6,449 nucleotides of DNA from Acidobacteriaceae bacterium (GTDB lineage Bacteria > Acidobacteriota > Terriglobia > Terriglobales > Acidobacteriaceae), in the NCBI GenBank assembly GCA_003165095.1, contig PLSH01000069.1, forward strand, positions 1-6,449. The letters run 5' to 3'. Below, piece after piece: positions 1 to 5,526 of the stretch. Under the pieces are notes generated by a model. That model made no database searches, had not been told where the DNA came from, and saw only the letters and a program-made list of their open reading frames with translations. Positions within the stretch are counted from its first letter, which is position 1. Each line of letters starts with the position of its first letter. The translations under genes and the position numbers were made by a program.

Positions 1-810
1 ACGCCGGTGAGCGTGAGCCCGACGGCGACTACCACCTATACGCTGACCGTGACTCCTGCCACCGGTGCGGCGGTGACGCAGACGGTGCAGGTGACGGTGA
101 CCGGGAGTTCCAATACGCCGGTGATCACGAGCTTTGTGGCCAATCCGGCGACGATTGCGCAAGGAGGCAGCGCCACTTTGACGGCGGTTTTCTCGGGCGG
201 CACGGGCGTGATTACGCCCTACAATATCGCCGTTACGAGCGGGTCGCCGATTACGGTGAGCCCCACCGCGACCACGGCCTATACCCTCACCGTGACTCCT
301 ACGAGCGGGACGGCGGTGACCCAGATGGCGACCGTGACGGTGGTTCCTACGCCGACGATCAACAGTTTTGGAGCGAATCCGGCAACCATCGCCATTGGGA
401 GCAGCGCCACTCTGTTGGCTGCTTTCTCGGGCGGCACGGGCGTGATTACGCCGGGAAATCTGGCTATCAACAATCAGGTACCTGTTGCCGTAAGTCCAAC
501 TGCTACAACCACCTATACGCTGACGGTGACTCCTTCGGTGGGTACGGGAGTGACCGCGACCGCGACGATTACGGTGGTTCCATTGCCGACCATTGCCAGC
601 TTTGTGGCGAATCCGGTAACGATCAATGCGGGAGGAAGCTCCGACCTGACGGCCGTGTTTGCCAATGGCACGGGCATGATCACGCCGGGCAACCTGACTG
701 CGACCAGCGGAAACCCGGTGAGCGTGAGCCCAACGACGTCCACGATTTATACGTTGACTGTGACTCCACCTGCGGGGACGGCGATCACGCAGACGGTTTC
801 AGTGGGTGTG
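1..810 (+). repeat. Tandem Ig-like protein repeats (3 full plus 1 partial) within the hydrolase gene
   Basis: Three consecutive units of 76-78 codons lie at 118-345, 346-579 and 580-810, preceded by the tail of a fourth at about 1-105. Each unit runs: P-x-I-x-S-F-x-A-N-P-x-T-I, a G-G/S-S-x-x-L strand, F-x-x-G-T-G-x-I-T-P, then V-S-P-T-x-[ST]-T-x-Y-T-L-T-V-T-P and a closing T-V-x-V strand. This beta-strand pattern fits an Ig-like or bacterial-type fibronectin-like fold acting as a spacer or binding module. The units are close in DNA too: a 30-base stretch is identical at 189-218 and 423-452. More units probably lie upstream of the window. Confidence 0.9.
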
Positions 811-2193
811 ACCAACACGATCACGGTGGACCTGGCGAGCACGGGGCCGGCCACGACGGACAAGATTTTGGGAATGAACCTGGCGGCGTGGTATGACGTG
901 GTCGACAACGCGACGGCTATTAATACCGCGTTCAGCGCTGCGGGCATCAAGTCGCTTCGCTGGCCGGGCGGGTCGTGGTCCGACGCATATAACTGGGAGA
1001 ACAACTGGGAGTGCGGTCAATCGTACAACCAGGCCAATTCAAACGATGATTTCTTGGATGTCGTCAATAAACTCGTGATTCCGGGAGGGTTGGACCTGGC
1101 GCTCACGGCGGATTATGGCACCGGCAAGGGTTGCGCCGGATTCGGCGACCCGACCGAGGCTGCCAGCTGGGCGGCTAAAGCGCTAACCTATGGCGTAACT
1201 GTGAGCCACATGACGGTGGGCAACGAGGAATATGGAAGCTGGGAGGTGGACAACCATCCGCTTCAGCACGACCCGACAACCTATGCCGCCGCGACAGCCG
1301 GACCCAACGGTTACTATGCCTTGATCAAGGCGGCCAGCCCGAATACGCTGGTGGGCGTGTCGGCGAACCCCGGCAACTCTCCGGCGTGGGATCCGATCGT
1401 GCTCGCCAATGCCCCGTATGATTTTGTGGAATACCACTACTATCCGCAGTATCAAGACGTGACCAGCGATACGTACCTGGTGTGGCAGGCGGCGCAGGGT
1501 CTGACCACGAACATCAACACTATCAGGCAGGAGCTGCCGGCCGCCAAAGCCGGCACGCCGATTTATGTGGGCGAGATGGGCGGAAACAGCGCCAATCCCG
1601 GCACGCAGAGCTGGTCGATCACGCAGGGCTTGTATGCCGGCCAGATGCTGGGCGAGATGATGAACGATGGAGTTTCGCGCGCGACCTGGTGGATCGGATT
1701 CGGGAACTGTTTCGGAGCCGGCAATAACAGCCCGTTGTTGTACGGTTGGCAGGATTGGGGAGCCCTCAGCGTCTTCTCCGATGGGCCGGCCTATGATCCG
1801 GAATGTCCTGGCGCTGGCCCCATCGGGACGATGTCTCCGACGGCGCGGGCGTTCCAGTTGTTCAGCAACGTGGCAGTAGACGGCGAAAACGTGCTGACTG
1901 CCACGGTAGCCGGCGACACCTACGACGTGCGCGCCTATGCGGCAACCCATAGCGGCGGGACGGCACTGGTGCTGTTTAACCTGAATGAAACCGTGAGCGA
2001 GCCGGTGAGCGTCACGCTTTCAGGGCAGACCACGGCGACGAGCGTGACCGTGATTACCTACAGCAAGGCGATCTACGACTTTTCGCAGAGCGATGTGTGG
2101 GATCCGCCCACTACGACCCCGATCACCCCTACAACGCTTCCATTGTCTCTGTCGCTCGATCCGTGGAGCATGAACGTGGTGATCATTCACTAG
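1..2193 (+). CDS. Secreted multidomain glycoside hydrolase, clan GH-A type (arabinofuranosidase-like), 5'-partial
   Basis: The reading frame is open from base 1 and ends at TAG 2191-2193, so the true start and any signal peptide lie upstream. Numbering here starts at the GTG at base 7. Residues 1-268 are Ig-like repeats. Residues about 274-620 look like a (beta/alpha)8 clan GH-A hydrolase: an early LRWPGGSWSDAYNWEN segment (317-332) resembles the RYPGG..YNW region of GH51 arabinofuranosidases, GNEEYGSWE (405-413) places N406-E407 as the acid/base, EYHYYP (475-480) is a typical strand-6 motif, and YVGEMGG (520-526) places E523 as the likely nucleophile. Residues about 624-728 form a beta-rich C-terminal domain ending in PWSMNVVIIH, as is common behind GH-A barrels. 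By family knowledge it would cleave plant or microbial polysaccharide outside the cell. The exact GH family (51, 79, 39, 44 or an unassigned one) and substrate cannot be settled by eye. No membrane anchor or sorting signal is seen at the C-terminus. Confidence 0.75.
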   Translation, partial: TPVSVSPTATTTYTLTVTPATGAAVTQTVQVTVTGSSNTPVITSFVANPATIAQGGSATLTAVFSGGTGVITPYNIAVTSGSPITVSPTATTAYTLTVTPTSGTAVTQMATVTVVPTPTINSFGANPATIAIGSSATLLAAFSGGTGVITPGNLAINNQVPVAVSPTATTTYTLTVTPSVGTGVTATATITVVPLPTIASFVANPVTINAGGSSDLTAVFANGTGMITPGNLTATSGNPVSVSPTTSTIYTLTVTPPAGTAITQTVSVGVTNTITVDLASTGPATTDKILGMNLAAWYDVVDNATAINTAFSAAGIKSLRWPGGSWSDAYNWENNWECGQSYNQANSNDDFLDVVNKLVIPGGLDLALTADYGTGKGCAGFGDPTEAASWAAKALTYGVTVSHMTVGNEEYGSWEVDNHPLQHDPTTYAAATAGPNGYYALIKAASPNTLVGVSANPGNSPAWDPIVLANAPYDFVEYHYYPQYQDVTSDTYLVWQAAQGLTTNINTIRQELPAAKAGTPIYVGEMGGNSANPGTQSWSITQGLYAGQMLGEMMNDGVSRATWWIGFGNCFGAGNNSPLLYGWQDWGALSVFSDGPAYDPECPGAGPIGTMSPTARAFQLFSNVAVDGENVLTATVAGDTYDVRAYAATHSGGTALVLFNLNETVSEPVSVTLSGQTTATSVTVITYSKAIYDFSQSDVWDPPTTTPITPTTLPLSLSLDPWSMNVVIIH

Positions 2194-2230
2194 TGTCTAG
2201 GCCGTATGATTTGGTAATTGCCCTTGGACG

Positions 2231-2280
2231 AGCGCGGGCGGGGACGCCCGCGCTACAGCCGGCAGGAGACCGGCGTTACA
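2231..2280. repeat. REP-like palindromic doublet in the 5' leader of the kinase gene
   Basis: Two hairpins sit side by side. The first is a perfect 10-bp stem, AGCGCGGGCG (2231-2240) with CGCCCGCGCT (2245-2254), around a GGGA loop. The second is GCCGG (2258-2262) with CCGGC (2270-2274) around a CAGGAGA loop. Both are followed by a short [CT]TACA tail (GCTACA, then GTTACA), so the two units align as diverged copies of one element: palindrome, purine loop, palindrome, TACA. That pattern fits dispersed REP-type intergenic repeats. No T-tract follows, so it is not a standard intrinsic terminator, although the stem could still block or stabilise a transcript. Copy number in the genome is unknown. 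Confidence 0.6.
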
Positions 2281-2349
2281 TTCCGGCGATACCGCAATCA
2301 TTCGGTCACGGTTCCAGGCGGGAGACTGATTTCGGTTGGAGCGATTTCC

Positions 2350-2355
2350 GGAAAG
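2350..2355 (+). promoter_or_regulatory. Ribosome binding site deciding the kinase-RapZ start
   Basis: GGAAAG lies 6 bases upstream of ATG 2362. It supports that ATG over an in-frame TTG at 2218, which has no recognisable Shine-Dalgarno sequence and would force translation through the palindromic doublet. Confidence 0.5.
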
Positions 2356-2361
2356 ACAATC

Positions 2362-3804
2362 ATGGACGTACTAAAGCGGCTCTTTGAGCAGCATTTCAAG
2401 ATGCCGGCCGAACACGCGCACCCGCTTCAGGGGCAGCTTGGCGGCTCGGGGCGCGCTATCGTCCGTCTGGCCGGCGGGGGGTTCAGCGCCATCGGCATTC
2501 TGTATTCCGTACGCGAGGAAAATGTCGCATTTCTTGAATTTTCAAGGCATTTTCGGCGCCATGGTTTGCCCGTTCCGGAGATTTATGCGGAGGATTTGAG
2601 CCAGGGCGCGTACCTTGAAGAAGACCTGGGCGACACCACGCTCTACCAGTTTCTGAGCGAGAATCGCAGCGGCGAGAGCGTCGCCAAGCAGGCTCAAGAA
2701 GCGTATCGCAAAGTGGTGGCGGCATTGCCTCGTTTTCAGGTTGAGGCGGGCCGCGATTTGAATTACAAGGTGTGCTATCCACGGGCAAGCTTCGATCGGC
2801 AGTCGATCGCGTGGGATCTGAATTACTTCAAATATTATTTTCTGCGGCTGGCCGGCATACCGTTCAACGAGCAGGCGCTGGAGCAGGATTTTGGGCGCTT
2901 GACGAAGTTTCTGCTGGGCGCCAGCCACGATTATTTTCTTTACCGGGATTTTCAATCGCGCAATATCATGCTGCGCGACGGGCAGCCGTTTTTTCTGGAC
3001 TACCAGGGCGGGCGCAGAGGCGCGCTGCAATACGACATAGCGTCTCTGCTTTACGATGGCAAGGCCGACCTGCCGCCGGAGTTGCGCCAGGAACTGCTCG
3101 ACTATTATCTCGACTGCCTGGCGGGTTATATCAAGCTCGATCGCGATGCGTTCATGGAGCACTACTACGCGTTTGTCTACGTTCGCATCCTGCAGGCACT
3201 GGGCGCATACGGTTTCAGGGGATTTTATGAGCGCAAGGCGCATTTTCTGCAGAGCGTGCCGTATGCGCTCGAGAACCTGCGCTGGCTCGCCAGCCATGTG
3301 AGGCTGCCGATTGCGCTGCCGGCGCTGCTTGAGGCTCTCAACAGCATGCCGGCATCAGAGAAGCTGCAGGGCCTGGCTTCTTCGGCAGCGGGATTGACGG
3401 TGCGGATATTCAGCTTCTCCTTTCACCGGCAGATGCCCGCCGATCAAACAGGCAACGGGGGCGGATTTGTGTTCGACGCCCGCAGTCTTCCCAATCCGGG
3501 GCGCGAAGAACAATTCCGGACGCTTACCGGCAAGGACGCGGCGGTGGTCGATTACCTCACTCAGCAGGAGAGCGTGCACCAGTATCTGGCCAGCGTTCAG
3601 TCGCTGGTGGATACCAGCGTGAGCGGCTATCAGCGCCGCGGATTCAAAGACCTCATGGTCTCGTTCGGCTGCACCGGCGGCCAGCACCGCTCTGTGTACC
3701 TGGCCGAGCAGTTGGCAAAACACTTGCGGGCGGGCAGCGGGGTGGAAGTGGTGGTCCGGCATGTGGAGCTCGAGAAGATGGAACGGGAGAAGCCACGCAA
3801 ATGA
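2362..3804 (+). CDS. AmgK-like amino-sugar kinase fused to a RapZ C-terminal domain
   Basis: A 480-residue protein. Residues 1 to about 320 are an aminoglycoside-phosphotransferase/choline-kinase fold. GGSGRAIVRL (27-36) and AIGILYSVREEN (43-54) form the N-lobe, YLEEDLGDTTL (84-94) is the hinge, YRDFQSRNIML (194-204) is the catalytic loop with D196 as base and N201, and FLDYQGG (211-217) carries the metal-binding D213, followed by YDIASLLYD (224-232). The R-D-F-x-S-R-N and D-[FY]-Q forms match AmgK, the anomeric MurNAc/GlcNAc kinase, rather than antibiotic kinases. No lysine is seen on the usual N-lobe ATP-contacting strand (AIGILY), which I believe is also so in AmgK. Residues about 348-471 match the RapZ C-terminal domain: FVFDARSLPNPG (369-380), LTGKD (388-392) and FGCTGGQHRSVYLAEQL (435-451). 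RapZ's N-terminal Walker-A P-loop domain is absent; the kinase occupies its place. The gene overlaps the downstream murU-like gene by ATGA. The role in peptidoglycan amino-sugar salvage is inferred from both domains and the neighbour. Substrate (MurNAc, GlcNAc or another sugar) is untested. Confidence 0.88.
   Translation: MDVLKRLFEQHFKMPAEHAHPLQGQLGGSGRAIVRLAGGGFSAIGILYSVREENVAFLEFSRHFRRHGLPVPEIYAEDLSQGAYLEEDLGDTTLYQFLSENRSGESVAKQAQEAYRKVVAALPRFQVEAGRDLNYKVCYPRASFDRQSIAWDLNYFKYYFLRLAGIPFNEQALEQDFGRLTKFLLGASHDYFLYRDFQSRNIMLRDGQPFFLDYQGGRRGALQYDIASLLYDGKADLPPELRQELLDYYLDCLAGYIKLDRDAFMEHYYAFVYVRILQALGAYGFRGFYERKAHFLQSVPYALENLRWLASHVRLPIALPALLEALNSMPASEKLQGLASSAAGLTVRIFSFSFHRQMPADQTGNGGGFVFDARSLPNPGREEQFRTLTGKDAAVVDYLTQQESVHQYLASVQSLVDTSVSGYQRRGFKDLMVSFGCTGGQHRSVYLAEQLAKHLRAGSGVEVVVRHVELEKMEREKPRK
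3403..3774 (+). other. RapZ C-terminal domain region of the fusion protein
   Basis: This sub-region codes for residues 348-471. It keeps the core RapZ signature: F-V-F-D-x-R-x-L-P-N-P, L-T-G-x-D, V-H-x-Y, then S-F-G-C-T-G-G-x-H-R-S-V-Y with C437, H442 and R443. In enterobacterial RapZ this domain binds glucosamine-6-phosphate and carries a basic C-terminal tail for binding small RNAs. Here the loop is intact. The tail reads HVELEKMEREKPRK, with a basic cluster less compact than the LEKRKP that I recall from E. coli. Confidence 0.9.
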
Positions 3805-4529
3805 AGGCCATGGTACTGGCTGCCGGCCTGGGCACGCGCCTGCGTCCGCTCACCAACGACCGCCCCAAGGCGCTGGTCACCGTGGCCGGCCGCACGCTGC
3901 TGGAGATCGTTCTCGATCGGCTGCGCGGCTTTGGCGTGGGGGAGGCGATCGTCAACGCGCACCATCACGCAGACATGATTGTCGAATACCTCGAAGCCAA
4001 CCACAACTTCGGCATGCGCATTGAGGTCTCACGCGAGGAGGAGTTGCTTGACACCGGCGGCGGCCTGAAAAAAGCTGCCTGGTTCTTTCTTGATAGCGCC
4101 GAGCCTTTCATTCTGCATAATGTGGATGTGATCAGCAGCATCGATCTCGGAAGCATGATGCGCTTTCACGCGCAACAGGAGGCTCTGGCTACGCTGGCGG
4201 TTCAGGATCGGGAGACTTCGCGGTACTTGCTGTTTGACGAGCAAGGGAGCCTGTGCGGCCGGCGAGCCGGGCGTGAGGGAAAAGCTGAATTGGCGCGGCC
4301 CGCGCAGCAAGTGCGGGCGCTGGCATTTTCCGGCATCCACGTGATTTCTCCGCAGATTTTTTCGAAGATGGAAGAGGGCGGCGCTTTTTCAATCATTGAC
4401 GCTTATCTGCGTCTCGCGCCACAGGGAGAAAAGATTGCCGCCTTTGGCGCGGATGAATGGTATTGGCGCGATCTGGGCCGGCCGGAGAATGTGATGGCGG
4501 CCGCCTTGGATATGGCGAAGGGAATGTGA
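3801..4529 (+). CDS. murU: MurU-like N-acetylmuramate-1-phosphate uridylyltransferase (sugar-1-phosphate nucleotidyltransferase)
   Basis: A 242-residue single-domain nucleotidyltransferase, close to the length of MurU (about 220-240). The nucleotide-binding signature is at the N-terminus: LAAGLGTRLRPLT (6-18) and the D-R-P-K-A-L segment (20-25) with K23. LLDTGGGLKKA (82-92) is the sugar/uridine-recognition loop, HNVDVI (106-111) supplies the metal-binding D109, and WYWRDLGRPENV near the C-terminus is the usual closing motif. There is no C-terminal left-handed beta-helix, so it is not a GlmU-type bifunctional enzyme. The start ATG overlaps the stop of the upstream kinase-RapZ gene (ATGA), and a GGGAGA lies about 10 bases before it, so the pair is translationally coupled. 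Next to an AmgK-like kinase the likely reaction is MurNAc-1-P plus UTP to UDP-MurNAc in the cytoplasm. Another NDP-sugar (for example mannose-1-P guanylyl transfer) cannot be ruled out from motifs alone. Confidence 0.8.
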   Translation: MKAMVLAAGLGTRLRPLTNDRPKALVTVAGRTLLEIVLDRLRGFGVGEAIVNAHHHADMIVEYLEANHNFGMRIEVSREEELLDTGGGLKKAAWFFLDSAEPFILHNVDVISSIDLGSMMRFHAQQEALATLAVQDRETSRYLLFDEQGSLCGRRAGREGKAELARPAQQVRALAFSGIHVISPQIFSKMEEGGAFSIIDAYLRLAPQGEKIAAFGADEWYWRDLGRPENVMAAALDMAKGM

Positions 4530-4547
4530 CGCGTGCGTGGCCTGGAA

Positions 4548-5363
4548 TTACGCGCCGGCGTGGCCTGATTTGCGGGGAGCGCGGCCGGCGCCGGGGATGG
4601 GTTCGGGTTGAGGAACTTTGGGCGCGGGCGCCATGGCGGGATCCCAGTAAAGAAGGCGGCTGCAACTATCGCAGGTGAGCAATTCGCCCTCGCGAAGCTG
4701 GTTCCAGACCTGGGGCCGGACGCCCATGCGGCAACCGGTGCACTGCTGGTTGTCGGCTCGGGCGATGCCGGTGCCGCGAGAGCCGGCGAGGCGGTCGAAG
4801 TGGGCCAGCCGGTCGGGCTCGATTTCGGAACGAAGGGATTCGCGGCCGGCGTTGAGCGCCGCAAGCTGGGCGGCTAGTTCCTTTTGCCGCAGGGCAGTGC
4901 GTGCGCGTGTTTTTTCAAGGGCAGCGGACAGGGCTTCGACCAGGGCGCGGGCTTCGGCGAGCGTGGATTCCAGCGCCTCAGTGCGCTCGAGGCTGGAGAA
5001 TTCTTCGTTTTCCAGACGCTCGATCTCGACGGCGGCGAAGTGGATTTCGTGCTCGACGGCGTCGGCCTGGACGGCGTTCTTGACCGAGTCGTGCTGGGCG
5101 CGGAAGCGCGCGGCCTTTTGGCGATGGGCTTCGATTTCGCGGTCCAGGCGAGTGCGGAGCGAGTCTTCGCGGCTCAGCGCCGCGGAGGCGTCGGCGGATT
5201 GACGCTCGGCGGCGGCCAGGGCGGCCTTGGCGGTTGCCAGTTCGGCGGGCAGGGCTCGCGTCTCCTGGGTGAGGCGGGCGCGGTCCAGTTCGACGGCCTG
5301 AAGCTTTACGAGGTTTTCAATCAGCACTTGCATCTGTGGTAAGAAGTCTACGTCATTTGGCAT
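4548..5363 (-). CDS. Coiled-coil protein with C-terminal C4 zinc ribbon
   Basis: A 271-residue protein. Residues about 11-185 are Ala/Glu/Arg-rich heptad-like helices, most easily read as a long antiparallel coiled-coil hairpin. Residues 208-234 carry two cysteine knuckles, CTGC (208-211) and CDSC (231-234), followed by RLLYWDP. A Pro/Ala-rich basic tail of about 30 residues ends the protein. This is the architecture of the C4-type zinc-ribbon family that includes Helicobacter HP0958 (FlgZ) and Chlamydia CT398. The molecular role outside those examples is poorly defined, and relatives have been linked to RNA or sigma-54 and secretion partners. The ATG at 5363 was chosen because family similarity seems to begin around FLPQMQVLIENL. 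An ATG at 5333 (261 residues) is also possible, and neither has a strong Shine-Dalgarno. The frame stays open upstream to 5624, but that part is low-complexity and overlaps the divergent gene. The gene is convergent with murU, only 18 bases apart. Confidence 0.85.
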   Translation of the reverse strand: MPNDVDFLPQMQVLIENLVKLQAVELDRARLTQETRALPAELATAKAALAAAERQSADASAALSREDSLRTRLDREIEAHRQKAARFRAQHDSVKNAVQADAVEHEIHFAAVEIERLENEEFSSLERTEALESTLAEARALVEALSAALEKTRARTALRQKELAAQLAALNAGRESLRSEIEPDRLAHFDRLAGSRGTGIARADNQQCTGCRMGVRPQVWNQLREGELLTCDSCSRLLYWDPAMAPAPKVPQPEPIPGAGRAPRKSGHAGA

Positions 5364-5526
5364 GTACTCAGAAAATGGGGAAGGCAGCGGGGCGCGGAAT
5401 TGGGATGAGGAAATGCGGACCCCTGGGCCATGCCAAGGTTGAAAGTTTGGGTATGAGCAGGGGTCGCGGGCTGCGAGAATGGTTGACAGGCAAATGGTTG
5501 GCGGATTGGGGGTGGGCGTGAGCAGG
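5364..5526. other. Divergent intergenic region between the zinc-ribbon and AsmA-like genes
   Basis: 163 bases separate the two divergent starts and must hold promoters for one or both genes. A perfect TTGACA lies at 5483-5488 on the plus strand, but no -10 hexamer follows at 16-18 bases. A 7-base direct repeat ATGGTTG occurs at 5479-5485 and 5494-5500, 15 bases start to start, flanking that hexamer. TGAGCAGG occurs at 5454-5461 and again at 5519-5526. None of these is enough to name a promoter or operator, and no RNA gene or stable hairpin was seen. Confidence 0.35.

Noticed and set aside
1183..1950. 255-codon open frame on the minus strand inside the hydrolase gene
   Set aside because: It is antisense to a clear catalytic domain, the translation is Arg/His/Gly-rich with no motif, and it is explained by GC-rich codon usage on the coding strand.
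2205..2210. TATGAT as a -10 promoter element for the salvage operon
   Set aside because: The hexamer fits, but no acceptable -35 lies 16-18 bases upstream (ATCATT region), and one hexamer alone is expected by chance.
2231..2254. Intrinsic terminator for the hydrolase gene
   Set aside because: The stem is strong, but it is followed by ACAGCCGG rather than a run of T. Better explained as part of a REP-like doublet.
2218..2361. N-terminal extension of the kinase-RapZ frame from TTG 2218 (48 extra residues)
   Set aside because: The extension is the translation of the palindromic doublet (Arg/Gly-rich), has no ribosome binding site, and similarity to kinases begins only after ATG 2362.
2542..3297. 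251-codon open frame on the minus strand inside the kinase domain
   Set aside because: It is antisense to the conserved kinase motifs and has no recognisable domain or ribosome binding site. Typical shadow frame.
4552..4591. Inverted repeat GCGCCGGC (4552-4559) with GCCGGCGC (4584-4591) as a terminator for murU
   Set aside because: It has a 24-base loop and no T-tract, and lies within the coding 3' end of the zinc-ribbon gene. Such 8-base GC matches are common in GC-rich DNA.
4884..5342. 152-codon plus-strand frame within the coiled-coil gene
   Set aside because: It is a Gly/Val-rich translation opposite the Ala/Glu-rich coiled coil and is fully explained as a shadow of it.
5483..5488. TTGACA as the -35 of an AsmA promoter
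   Set aside because: At 16-18 bases downstream the sequence is ATTGGG/TTGGGG, with no -10-like hexamer.
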